Source: Periplaneta americana
Lineage: Eukaryota; Arthropoda; Insecta; Blattodea; Blattidae
Assembly: GCF_040183065.1 (NCBI RefSeq)
Contig: NC_091131.1
Span: 9,715,800-9,779,799, forward strand
Length of the DNA: 64,000 nt
Reading direction: 5' to 3'
Part shown: in pieces, positions 12,231-23,200 of the stretch
Position numbering within the stretch: position 1 is the first letter of the stretch
Layout of the letters: each line of letters opens with the position of its first letter
Made by a program: the position numbers and the translations under genes
The notes under the pieces: model-generated
Database searches by the model: none
Told to the model about the DNA's origin: nothing
Seen by the model: the letters and a program-made list of their open reading frames with translations, nothing else

Positions 12231-12759
12231 CTTTTATGCTCGACCATGCCGAAATGTAGTAATTATACACCTGGTAGCAGTCCTTTAATGCATGTCATTA
12301 AAGTAGACCTACTCATTAAAGTACAGGTGTTTAGCCAATGACAAGTTAGCTTACAGGTGTTCAGCCAATGACAAGTCAGCTTTGTACCGTTATAAAACCG
12401 CAAGTATCGATTATTCTCTGATATGCAATCGAAAGAGAATTAGCGAAAAGTCACGGAGGCTGGAAATCCAATACTGTCGCAGAAGGTTATGTTCTGTTAC
12501 TATAATAATTAGAGTTAATTGTAAATAACATTCAAATAAATTCAATTTGTCATCTCGTTTTTCAATTCTAAATCAATTTTCACGTTATACCAGAGTAATC
12601 TTCATCTTATTCTGTGCCAAGGTCAATGAAATTCGGCCTCGGAAAAAATCAATACTTTCGCGTCTGCGCACATCTCACAATTCAGATCAGTTCGCACATA
12701 ACCATAATTTTGAATACTTTCAAGTTAGAAATATGGTCGAGCATAAAAAGTCGTATGAA
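12231..12759. repeat. Possible non-autonomous element with inverted ends
   Basis: The left end has CTTTTATGCTCGACCAT and the right end, read in reverse, has CTTTTTATGCTCGACCAT, about 530 bp apart. The inside holds a tandem pair around 12325-12385 (ACAGGTGTTTAGCCAATGAC, then ACAGGTGTTCAGCCAATGAC). No target duplication is evident and no protein is encoded. Confidence 0.5.
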
Positions 12760-13823
12760 ACTTGCTTGCGCTCGTTTCATAAACAATCATACTTGCGTCT
12801 TAATTACTACCATTATAGGCTCGTTGCATAATGTACTATTTCCTTACATTTATATTGCACCTTGCTTTTTGACTAGGATTATACCATGTAGGTTTTGCTT
12901 ACTCGTAAGTTTTAGTTGTCATGGTAATATTTTATAGCCTACTGCATAGGTACAATCAGGACATGTATTTAAAAAAAAAGGATAAGTCTTTGGTGTCACT
13001 TTATAACCCTAGTACTTGATAAAGTTATATTATAAATGCGCGTACGTACCTGCGCAGTAAACTCAGCTGTGGACGAAGACATATTTCCGACCCTTTGATG
13101 AATAATATCCATATAACGTTTAGAGAAAGCAGAGCAGTTCAGTGGAATATGCGACTATTTATACACTAATCTAACGTTGCTACTGTATCCTAAATGTCTG
13201 GTCTTTTTTTATGGAACTAGCGTACATATATCATCGTATCTACTACGACCACACTTCGTTTGTAACACACACATCCGTCCCTAAAAACACAATCTGTATA
13301 CCGCCGCAAGCGTGGAGTTATTCAACACAGATTCTTTGCCACAATAAGATTGTTCAATTGATCACAATTATACTACATCGAGCACCAGTTACTGAAAGTG
13401 AACAAGTATTTCAACTTCAACATGTCAGGAGCTATAATTTTCGTCACGAGGAGCAGTTTCACTTCAAATAGACGCAATGTGCATAAAGACTGTCATTTGT
13501 CTAGTGCAGCAATTGCGATCTATCGCAAGAATTTATGACGAAAATAATAGCAACACAATACAGTATTTTTAACAAAAAAAATAAGAAGATATATTCCCAA
13601 CTTGCCATAAAATTTGTAATTGTAGAAATTAATTCATATTAAAAGAATAGGTTTCTGTTAATACAAACACAAGCAAACGTCCTCCCTTTTGTTCCGGAGA
13701 AATAATTTTATTCATTTTATCCATAAAGTTTACTTTTCTTGCATTAAAACTTTACCTGTAAATGAAAAGTACCGTATGTTGGCGAAACTGTTGCGATTAA
13801 TCTAGGTTATTTTATGGACGGTG
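12760..13823. other. No gene recognised
   Basis: Open frames here (e.g. 13211-13471, +) carry no recognisable domain and lack splice or coding context. Confidence 0.4.
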
Positions 13824-13966
13824 TCAGAGCCTTCTTCAGTTACAAATCGAAGCATGGGTAACTGAAGAAGGCTCTGCAAAAACACATGATCTGTATCGTA
13901 GGCTTGACAGTTAATTGCAGTGTTGCCGATGTATGGCTTTGGCTTGTAACTGAAGAAGGCGCTGAC
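13824..13966. repeat. Three-part inverted/direct repeat
   Basis: GTCAGAGCCTTCTTCAGTTAC at the left is the reverse complement of GTAACTGAAGAAGGCTCTG at 13857 and of GTAACTGAAGAAGGCGCTGAC near 13948. The outer pair could form a stem around the middle copy. No element family recognised. Confidence 0.6.
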
Positions 13967-14589
13967 GGTGTCCTCTATTTACACTTAAAAAAATTCTGGC
14001 CACCTATGAAAGAATGAACGAACCATTAGGCGAAACAAATGATATAAATAAGATGGCGGCACACACAATTAATATAAAAAATGCTGATTTATTAAAACAT
14101 GGTTGTTTTTATTTTGAGGCATCTTTGATTAATAATGCATTAATGTAATATAAAACGTGATATAACCGCAATTCTTTGGAGGATGCCTACAATTGCTGAT
14201 CTCATTTCTGCGTTGCAAATAATAAGAAAGTAACGTCATGGATGACAAAACGCATTGCCAAATTAATAATTGCTGTTTATGTAACTGAATACAATTAGAT
14301 AATTTCGTATAGTTATGTTGCGCTATAATAGAACAACATGAAATTTATTTGATCAAGTTCTGAACAAATGAAAACAACCGGCGAACATAGAGTTCGTTAC
14401 GCAGACTGCTTACGTAAAAGATTCATATCTGCGCAGAGCTGTTGCGCAAAATTTTTATTCGCTAACGGAGAATAGTAAACAACAGTAGAAAGGAGGAGAG
14501 GGGGGAAAATTGAAATACATTATGTGAGAGATCAAACTTTCTCATAAAGCTGTCGAATAACATAACGACAATTTAGTTATTATTCCCGA

Positions 14590-14642
<53 letters not shown>
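14590..14642. repeat. (ATT)n microsatellite
   Basis: Uninterrupted ATT repeat, about 17 units. Confidence 0.98.
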
Positions 14643-14643
<1 letters not shown>

Positions 14644-14649
14644 GCCGGT

Positions 14650-15025
14650 ATCCCTTACTAACTTCCAAGTATAGCAACATCCCGTTTCTCATAATAATTA
14701 GATATAGGCTATTGGACTTTGGTTTCTTTTTGGACTTTGGTTTCTTCGGAGATTTTCCCCAGCCGTGGGACTGAAGCCGGATGGTCTATGGCGAGTCCTT
14801 GGTATCAACCCCTTTGATTTGATTACCTGGTTGGGTTTTTCCGAGGTAGAAAATTAGTAAATTGTAAAACTATAAAAAATTGTAAAAATTGTAATTGTAA
14901 TATTGTAAAATGTTGACATGTTCCACATCTTAAAGCTTCATTGCTCATGTAAGATCTATGGAATAAAATAAATGAATGAATGAATGAATGAATGAATGAA
15001 TGAATGAATGAATGAATGAATGAAT
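14650..15025. repeat. LINE/SINE 3' end with (AATG)n tail
   Basis: Sequence ending in GGAATAAAATAAATGAATG and a 13-unit AATG tail, the pattern of a retroposed 3' end. The middle has CTACCTGGTTGGG-like text (GATTACCTGGTTGGGTTTTT) that recurs in related form near 34955. Family unknown; orientation + inferred from the tail. Confidence 0.5.
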
Positions 15026-16230
15026 TAGTTTTCGCAAACTACGGATTCGCGAAATACGCGTTTTTAGCTGGTAAAAACAGCAATTTTATATTTCAAGCCA
15101 AAATATCGTATGCTTAAATTCGCGAAGTTTTTGTTTTTAGCACAAATTTCTGAACACTTAAATTTTATTTTATTTAGTTAATGGGAAGTTTCTTAAAAAC
15201 TGTGACTAAAATTAATGTTATATTTATGTAATTTTTTTTAATACATTGAGTAACTCATATGTAGGGGCTATACAAGAACACATACATATGTTATACAATG
15301 TAATTGAAAAGTCATGACACTACAGTCTGCGAAAACAAAAACTAACACAATAATTTATTAAAGAAAGAAAGCAAAATTAGAACAAATGGTAAGATAACAT
15401 AAAGTTTTGGGCAGAAAGAAGAAAAAGTTTGAAACCATGAAATAAATAAATCAACTGGGAATTAAAATAAATAATCTTCCCAAAAACGTATTTTTAAACA
15501 TCAGCAATTTGGTAAAATTCTATATTCTAAAGGAAGTTGGTTAAAAGTTGTTAAAAATGGTTAAGTCCTTTCATTCCATAAGTTACTGAGCTATGCTGAG
15601 AAAAAAAAATGTCTTTTTGTCTTGTTAAATAATTATGTATATCTTTATTAAACTGAAATATAATATTACTATGTATTAAATTGTTAATAACTTTGTACAT
15701 TAAAATAGCAGCACCTAATTTGATAATTGACTCAACTGTAGAACGAAAGAAAATTGATATAGATATTTAACTGGAGTCAAATAATGAAAACCCAATAAAT
15801 TTCTTAAAGCTCTATTTTGAATAATTTGTAAAGGTCTCAAAGCAGTTTTCTTAATATTTAATATTCAAACTTTATTTCAATACAGAATTTTGAATCTCAT
15901 ATTCAAACCATACTTCGAGTGACTTTATTTTTAAATATAAAGTAGAAATAGCCTGACTGTTTTGTAAGGCCTATCAATTTATATTATTCACACAAATTCC
16001 TCTACAGAACAGATAAATGCCGATAAAAACTGTCCACAGATAAAATTTGAGTTATTTATTGAAAAAAGGATAAATACAGGAATGAAATTTCGAGCGTCCT
16101 AACAAAGTCAATGCAGAACACAGGACAAAATCTATACCGGTACTAATAATAAATCTGTAGCCGAAATTTTTCTGGTAATTTTCGATTTTCCAAAAATAAT
16201 TGGTCCTAACATATATAATTAACCACACTG
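15026..16230. other. No gene recognised
   Basis: Very AT-rich, with many short homopolymer runs and no meaningful reading frame. Confidence 0.4.
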
Positions 16231-17207
16231 AAACCGAAAATCGCTTCTTTGAAATTTTTGTTTGTATGTCTGTCTGTCTGTCTGGATGTTTGTTACCTTT
16301 TCACGTGATAATGACTGAACCGATTTATATGAAAATTGGAATATAAATTAAGTTCGTTGTAACTTAGATTTTAGGCTATATGGCATTCAAAATATTTTAT
16401 TTAAAAGGGGGGTTATAAGGGGGCCTGAATTAAATAAATCGAAATATCTCGCTTATTATTGCTTTTTGTGAAAAATGTCGCATAACAAAAGTTTCTTTAA
16501 ATATGATTTCCGATAAGTTTTATTCTATGCAAAATTTTGATAGGACTGATATTTAAGGATAGACAAGACTTTTAAAATAACAATATAACACATTTTCACC
16601 CCGCCTCAGATTATAGCGTTGTTGTTCCTGCAGTAACTCCCATGTGCAAAATATAAAATTTTTGAGTAGGAAGAACAAACACATTTATTCATTCCATGGC
16701 AATGGTACATAGGAGATCGTGAATTCTTACGTTTTCGAAAGAAAGAAATATAATTACATACAGTATCACTGTTTATGCTGTATCACTATTTAAGTTATTT
16801 GAAGGTTTCAGAACCATAGTGGGCCAAGCGCCATTTATTGAAGGCGTAGAAAACCAGGGTTAAAATTAATTACCATAATTCAATGGAAACATATGGCAAG
16901 TAATATAAAGTTTACAAATTAAAATTAAATGATGTCAATGTTCATTAAACTATGTTTGCATGTAATAACAAATAAGAAACATGTTAAAGGAATTGTCATT
17001 GCACCAAATGAGTGCTCTCTGGACCAAAATGATCGCATTTTAATTATTTAAATACAATTTAAATTAAGTACGGAACATATTAAACAATTTATCCTTCTAT
17101 CAAACACGAATGTTCCCTGGATCAAACGTCCTATTTTAATTATGTAATTACTTTATATTTATTTCTAACAGGTGCAGTGGAGCATATGGGTACAGCTAGT
17201 CGCTAAA
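16231..17207 (+). repeat. Possible Helitron-like interspersed repeat
   Basis: Contains GTATGTCTGTCTGTCTGTCT followed by a CACGTGATAATGACTGAACC-type stretch, and ends GGGTACAGCTAG followed by T. A CTAG-T end is what Helitrons leave, but no Rep/helicase protein or 3' hairpin was confirmed. A related stretch (TGCACCAAA...TGCTCCCTGGACAAAA) lies at 31165-31205. Weak call. Confidence 0.3.
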
Positions 17208-17327
17208 TAAAGTTCATGTCTTATGATAGTTCAAGAAAATAAACTACAAATAGGAATATCATTGATGTAATTAAAAAAAGTACCGGTAAATTGCTGCGAA
17301 ATGCATAAAACATCTGTTGATAAAATG

Positions 17328-17368
17328 TAGTAGTAGTAGAAGTAGTAGTAGAAGTAGTAGTAGTAGTA

Positions 17369-17399
<31 letters not shown>

Positions 17400-17512
17400 A
17401 AGTAGTAGTAGTAGAAGTAGTAGTAGTAGTAATAGAAGTAGTAGTAGTAGTAGTAGTAGAAGAAGTAGTAGTAGTAGAAGTAGTAGTAGTAGTAGAAGTA
17501 GTAGTAGTAGTA

Positions 17513-17552
<40 letters not shown>

Positions 17553-17578
17553 AAGTAGTAGTAGTAGTAGTAGAAGTA

Positions 17579-17639
<61 letters not shown>

Positions 17640-17990
17640 AAGTAGTAGTAGTAGTAGTAGAAGTAGTAGTAGTAGAAGTAATAGTAGTAGTAGTAGTAGT
17701 AGTAGTAGCAGCAGTAGTAGTAGTAGTAGTAGTAGTAGTAGAAGTAGTAGAAGTAGTAGTAGTAGTAGTAATAGTAGTAGAAGTAGTAGTAGTAGTAGAA
17801 GTAGTAGTTAGTAGTAGTAGTAGAAGTAGTAGTAGTAGTAGTAGTAGAAGTAGTAGAAGTAGTAGTAGTAGTAGTAGTAGAAGTAGTAGTAGTAGTAGTA
17901 GTAGAAGTAGTAGTATTAGAAGTAGTAGTAGTAGCAGCAGTAGTAGTAGTAGTAGAAGTAGTAGTAGTAGTAGTAGAAGTAGTAGTAGTA

Positions 17991-18027
<37 letters not shown>

Positions 18028-18077
18028 AAGTAGTAGTAGTAATAGTAGAAGTAGTAGTAGTAATAGTAGTAGTAGTA

Positions 18078-18117
<40 letters not shown>

Positions 18118-18167
18118 AAGTAGTAGTAGTAATAGTAGTAGTAGTAGTAGTAGAAGTAGTAGTAGTA

Positions 18168-18212
<45 letters not shown>
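17328..18212. repeat. 885-bp (AGT)n tract with AGA interruptions
   Basis: Nearly continuous AGT trinucleotide repeat, regularly interrupted by AGA and occasionally AAT or AGC triplets. The long poly-Ser and poly-Leu/Thr frames it creates are not genes. It lies within an intron or upstream region about 160 bp before the first visible FAR1 exon. Confidence 0.98.
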
Positions 18213-18374
18213 ACTTCATTTTATATTAAAAATTCTGTTTATTGTAGACATTTTCATATGGCATGAGCAATGCACATTTCATCGCAATACGAACGTCTCG
18301 CCATGCCATGAGGAAGTCATAACTTCACATTCCATGACTCAACAGCACATTAAGCTTCTGTCTGTGTGTTGCAG

Positions 18375-18520
18375 GCCTTCTTGCACATCTCCACGTCCTA
18401 CTGCCACCTCAAGGAGCGTGTGCTGTACGAGAAGCTGTACCCCCCTCCAGCAGACCCCCATAAAATCATCAAGTGCGTCGAGTGGCTGGAGGAAGATGTC
18501 GTCAACGCCATGACAAAGAA
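18375..18520 (+). CDS. FAR: Fatty acyl-CoA reductase 1, internal exon
   Basis: Exon of a fatty acyl-CoA reductase, an NADPH-dependent enzyme that turns fatty acyl-CoA into fatty alcohol, normally on ER or peroxisome membranes. It reads AFLHISTSYCHLKERVLYEK, then LYPPPADPHKIIKCVEWLEE: the family's (F)xHxSTAYC and YPPPxDP blocks after the Rossmann core. Acceptor TGTGTTGCAG and donor GTGAGT flank it; it opens in phase 0 and ends in phase 2. The exons with the GxxGxxG dinucleotide motif were not found upstream, so the gene start is probably outside the window. Confidence 0.93.
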
Positions 18521-18872
18521 GTGAGTGTGATGCCGCGCTATTATCAATAGAATCCTTCCTGCAAATGCAGATTTTTACAGCCTGATTCTGAATGGTAAAT
18601 ACGTAAGTTTAAAAGGGAAAAATATTACATAACGGCAAACTTGGTAATACAGTATTTGGTATGGTACATAAGTTTGAAATTTGTGCCTTATTCAACAAAG
18701 AACTCCGAATTTCTTTTGATATCTATCATTCAATCAGTATCCATTTTACTAGATTTCAATATTTTCATTGGTTGTTATGAAATATTGGCTCAAATCAAAG
18801 CTGTTGTAAACAGGACCTAGTTAAATAATTGGTTAAATGGCGATCTTACTCGTGTTAATTATGTAAGCATGT

Positions 18873-18919
18873 GCAGCTTACAGTTGTTTCGGTGCTATTC
18901 GACACCATCCTCAGAGCCT
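18873..18919 (-). ncRNA. Hammerhead ribozyme motif, family A (reverse)
   Basis: On the - strand: stem I GGCT, core CTGAGGA, stem II GGTG...CACC, GAAA, short stem III/cleavage segment CAACTGTA, then AGCT closing stem I with a G-U pair. Core residues match the CUGANGA/GAAA consensus. Confidence 0.75.
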
Positions 18920-19130
18920 ACTAGAACTCGGCGCTATCTCAACTTCGCTGCCTGTTGTGTGGGTGTGTTCGTGTGATGAAGAGTTGTGTCAAATAGTGTG
19001 TGTGTTCTGAAATTGATCTGTGTGTTGAGAATTTGACTGGGGTGTGTTTTAGTGTGTCTGTATATTTCATATTGTTCTAGTGTGTTGAGTTTTTGGTTTT
19101 TGGGTTGTATGTGTAGGATTTCCATGTCTG

Positions 19131-19176
19131 TAGGCTCTGAGGATGGTGTCGAATAGCACCGAAACAGCTGTAAGCC
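19131..19176 (+). ncRNA. Hammerhead ribozyme motif, family A
   Basis: TAGGCT-CTGAGGA-TGGTGTCGAATAGCACC-GAAA-CAGCTGTA-AGCC. Stem I GGCT/AGCC, stem II GGTG/CACC, palindromic stem III AGCT and a GTA cleavage triplet. The short stem III suggests dimeric action, as described for PLE hammerheads. Confidence 0.85.
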
Positions 19177-19504
19177 GCACATGCTTACATAATTAACACG
19201 AGTAAGATCGTCATTTAACCATTTATTTATATTCAAGTGTTAAAAGTAGTGTACGAAAGATTCAATATGGATTATCAGGACCCAGTTATTCTAAATAAAG
19301 CACCCTGCAGTTCATGAATTACTTGCAGTAAAATTACATTATTACTGCATTTCCATCACTTCAGATAGTTTTAAGACAAAGAAATAAAAAAATAGGGAAA
19401 CAGGTGCCTGAAAATGTAATAGACGAATAATCTACAAACAAAACGATAAATGTCCCAAAATCTGACATTCAACTTACTGTACTTTCATTTTATTTATCTC
19501 TTTT

Positions 19505-20164
19505 TATTATTCGTTCCAATCAACACAAACACAAGAACACAAGAAATACATCACACTAACATACGAAAACAAAAACACACACAAGATTGCATTCTCATTC
19601 AGAAAACAGAAATACAACATAGCATACAGAACAGAAAACACACTACAAAGACATCTCAACACACAAACAAATAAATACAACCACACAGGTGTATACAAAC
19701 TCACATGCAATAGTTGCGACAGTTCCTACATTGGACAGACAGGCAGATCATTCCAAACTCGATACAAAGAACACATTAAAGCAATAACCAGAGGACACAA
19801 TACATCTACATATGCCGAACACATAACTAATGCTAACCATACATACAATAACATAAATACAGACATGGAAATCCTACACACACAACCCAAAAACCAAAAA
19901 CTCAACATACTAGAACAATATGAAATATACAGCCACACTAAAACACACCCTAATCAAATTCTCAACACACAGATCAATTTCAGAACACACACACTATTTG
20001 ACACAACTCTTCATCACACGAACGCACCCACACAACAGGCAGCAAAGTTTAGATAGCGCCAAGATCTAGTAGGCTCTGAGGATGGTGTCAAGTAACACCG
20101 AAACAGCTGTAAACCACACATGCTTACATAATTAACACGAGTAAGATCGCCATTTAATCAATTA
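19505..20164 (+). mobile_element. Penelope-like element, 3' part with GIY-YIG endonuclease
   Basis: A 5'-truncated copy. After a broken stretch it encodes GVYKLTCNSCDSSYIGQTGR, the GIY-YIG nuclease core (here GVY...YIG, Arg in QTGR), followed by TYAEHITNANHTYNNINTD and the C-terminal NFRTHTLFDTTLHH region. A hammerhead and the ACACGAGTAAGATCG tail follow, then a TTA microsatellite. The nuclease frame is shifted relative to the upstream coding sequence, so it is not functional. Confidence 0.85.
20070..20116 (+). ncRNA. Hammerhead motif, family A, weakened stem I
   Basis: Core CTGAGGA and GAAA are intact, with stem II GGTG/CACC. Stem I is GGCT against AACC, one mismatch. Lies at the 3' end of the PLE just described. 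Confidence 0.75.
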
Positions 20165-20168
20165 TTTA

Positions 20169-20228
<60 letters not shown>

Positions 20229-20229
20229 C
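20165..20229. repeat. (TTA)n microsatellite
   Basis: Uninterrupted TTA repeat directly after the PLE tail. Confidence 0.97.
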
Positions 20230-21304
20230 AAGTTTTTATTGCTACATTTTGTTATAAAAGAAGTAAGTCCCAAACCACTATTTTTAGAAATTCTATCGTT
20301 TATATTATGGTAGATACTATTATGGACTACTTCTTATGAAAGAAAACATCTTGACCAGTGATTTTCAGTATTATGTAACGAAGCCAAATTAAAAAAAAAA
20401 AGTAAAAGCAACACATACACTTCTTTTGAAACTTCTCCTGAACGTATGTGAAGTTCTTTCACTCTAAAAACTAAAGAAGTTTACAAATTATTCTTGACTT
20501 TCTATTTACGGATTCATTCAAACAGGAAACAGTATTAAAATAGTAAGAAAGTAGTGAAACTATGGAAAAACGATGAATATTATGTACTATGAATGTATAT
20601 AAATTATATTGTTGCATGTTATGAAGGGACATAAAAGCAACCTGAAGGAGAAGGAGGAAGTTAAAGACCACTTTAGCTAGATGAGAATTTTATTCAAAGA
20701 ATCAATTTGGGGATATTGGAGGAGGAAGATACTATTTATTATTTTCATGAAAAGAGATCGTCATATTCCAAGTAAAAGCTATAAAATTATATTGTAATAT
20801 TTCCTACTAAGGTAATTTGTTACTACTGATTGCTAATAAAATCTATTCAACAGTTTAAATATAATGACATGACGTTTGCTCCTTCTACAACCAGAGATAA
20901 AAACAATGTACCAGTACATAATGTTATTATGCTCGTAAACTTAAAACTCAAGAAAGAGTTTTATAGAAGAGAAAATTCTGAAACTAAATAACAGAATAGC
21001 GTACAAGAAAATATGCGGAACTGTAAGTGAAAATACCAATTTGAAAAAATTAGGTAAATTTCTGTTAATAGTTAAGGTGAGATGGGAAGAGAAAGTCAAG
21101 TTGTAAAGGTTAGATAGTTGTAGAAGGTTATAAATAAAATGTTGTCGTGTTATAATAATGACTAGATAGGGTAATGGAAAAATGTTTCGTACAGGTAATA
21201 TTGATCAATTAATTTAAATTGTAGAATTAAGAAACAGTTGAGAGATGAGAAATAGAAATGTAACAGGATCGCCATTAACTAGTTTCATGTTTTGTGACAA
21301 TAAA
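20230..21304. other. No gene recognised (FAR1 intron)
   Basis: AT-rich intronic sequence without recognisable elements. Confidence 0.45.
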
Positions 21305-21305
21305 A

Positions 21306-21359
<54 letters not shown>

Positions 21360-21372
21360 ATTATTATTATTA
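21306..21372. repeat. (ATT)n microsatellite
   Basis: ATT repeat, one interruption near 21358. Confidence 0.97.
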
Positions 21373-21439
21373 CATTCTTCAATTATTTAATTCTATTCTT
21401 TCGTTTGCAATTATCGTCTTATTTAATTGTCATTATTTT

Positions 21440-22115
21440 AATAATTATTCCAATGTACGTGTACGACATGCTTTGGCGACATTGTTAAAAACTTTAAATT
21501 GGGAGATTCATGAGGAAGTACATTGTGTATCATCAGATGGTTCTTTTAGACGGGCAGACATTATTGCTATCAACGGATGCTTAAAACGGGCTTTTGTTCT
21601 TGACCCTACTATCCGTTTCGAAAGAAACCTAAATCTGGCCACCAAAGTTGATATATGAACCTTATCTGCCGTATCTTTCTCAAAAGTACAACGTCCCTCT
21701 TGAACAATGGTCTGTCATTGGTTTGCTGTTGGCAGTAGAGGTTCAATTACAAAATTCACATGGAACTATCTTAAGGAACTTCACATTTCTTTTGATTATG
21801 TAATGTCTATTCTTATAAATATTATCAAGGATTCTCTTCAAATATTACATCATCATCTCTATTTCAATTAATCCACTTACATTTGCCTTCAACAATTAAC
21901 TTTCTTTTTTCTTTAATGTATCACATCACATTATATTGTACATGTTTATTGTATTCAGGACCCTTGTGGTCACTCAAATTCTTTGAGCTGATATCTATAA
22001 TTTACAAATTTATTATTATTGTAATTTATAGGCTACATTGTTAATGTTTTTTTATATTCTTGTGCTGAATTGTAATTGGCCCCTGGCTGTTGTACAGCAC
22101 ACTATATATTAATAA
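21440..22115 (+). mobile_element. R2-like LINE, 3' fragment
   Basis: Reads LNWEIHEEVHCVSSDGSFRR and ADIIAINGCLKRAFVLDPTI-RFE, matching the restriction-like endonuclease region after the zinc knuckle in R2/NeSL-type LINEs (compare 46594 and 51400 here). The frame breaks after 21658. The 3' end has GGCCCCTGGCTGTTGTACAG, also found at 32598 and 32758. Confidence 0.7.
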
Positions 22116-22478
22116 ATAAATAAATCAATAATAAATAAACAAATAAAAATTATTACTAACTTATATAATGAAAAACAAACACGGAAAATGTCTGAAATTA
22201 CATTTCTAGTATTCGTAATAGCTACTTAAGATTCTTAAGTCGATTTTTTCAGTACATATCGTAGTTGTAGGTTACTTTATTTTACAATAGTGGAAAATTA
22301 AAAACAATGAAACACCAAAATATATTTAATGATAGATAATTCCCTTATTTTCCCCTCATCTTTCCTATTTAAGTAATTTTTATGACAATAATTTCTTGTT
22401 ACACTCCTTTGAAAAGTGGAAAATTAGATTCTTGAGTTTGTTTTTCAAATAAATAACTTCTTCTGGTTTCTGTTGCAG

Positions 22479-22588
22479 AATTCTGGGAGACCTCCCGAAT
22501 ACTTATGCATTCACCAAGGCATTGTCTGAAGGTCTGGTTGCAGAAAAGATGGATACACTTCCTGTCCTGATACTCAGGCCATCCATAG
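22479..22588 (+). CDS. FAR: Fatty acyl-CoA reductase 1, catalytic exon
   Basis: Reads ILGDLPNTYAFTKALSEGLV, AEKMDTLPVLILRPSI. It carries the catalytic YxxxK of the extended short-chain dehydrogenase fold (Y-A-F-T-K) and the RPSI block. Acceptor TTCTGTTGCAG, donor GTGAGT. Phase 2 in and phase 1 out fit the flanking exons exactly, so with 18375-18520 it makes a continuous frame. Both catalytic residues are present, so nothing here suggests a pseudogene. Confidence 0.95.
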
Positions 22589-22876
22589 GTGAGTCTTCAT
22601 TTTCAATCTTTGGAAGTTTTGAAATGAAATGTACATTCACTGGCTTCCAAAAAAACCACAAATATTTCCATAGAAATTAGCCAAGACCTTATTTACAATA
22701 ACAGACAAAATAGAAACATATTGACGAAACTTCAAAGGTAACATAAACATATGAATGAACAAAGATATTCTAAATAAATAATACAATACAAGCCAAGAGG
22801 AAGGTGAGATGTGGGCAGAGCTAGGAAGCACTGGGCTGAAGTCGATTAGGTTTAATGGCCTAACCTGTGAACGAAA

Positions 22877-22877
<1 letters not shown>

Positions 22878-22929
<52 letters not shown>
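22878..22929. repeat. (GAT)n microsatellite
   Basis: About 17 uninterrupted GAT/ATG units. Confidence 0.97.
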
Positions 22930-23200
22930 ATTCCAGTTAAAATTTTAACAGTAAAAAATAACAAAATTATAAGTTTAAAATCATAAAAAATATAATAAAT
23001 ACATCAAACTTGCACTGAATACAAATCCTCTAGGTAGCAAAGTAAACAAATGGACCATCTCTAATGAATCCAGAACCAAGTCAGAACTTTGGATGATAGT
23101 ATCATAAATATATAACCAAAAATTTGAAGCAGTTTGCATGCTTGAAAATGGAAACACGACAACATGATTAAAGCTGATACTACAGGATGAGTTCTCTTAC

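Larger units (their letters stand above)
18824..19275 (+). mobile_element. Fold-back mini Penelope-like element with two hammerheads
   Basis: A 452-bp insertion flanked by CAGGACCTAGTTA (18811-18823) and CAGGACCCAGTTA (19276-19288), a 13-bp target duplication with one change. The left arm is the reversed 3' end of a PLE (tail, hammerhead, then the end of the endonuclease frame NFRTHTLFDTTLHHTNTPTQ on the - strand). The right arm is the same hammerhead and tail in + orientation, extended by TATTCAAGTGTTAAAAGTAG. No reverse transcriptase remains. Confidence 0.88.

Noticed and set aside
12547..13471. Open frames of 86-107 codons
   Set aside because: No domain, no splice context, base composition like the surroundings; likely chance.
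17221..18219. Long poly-Leu/Thr (-) and poly-Ser (+) open frames
   Set aside because: They are produced entirely by the AGT microsatellite. The same holds for the Leu-rich frames at 61719-61994 and 62141-62584.
22637..22831. 64-codon frame on the - strand after a FAR1 exon
   Set aside because: Intronic, no known motif.
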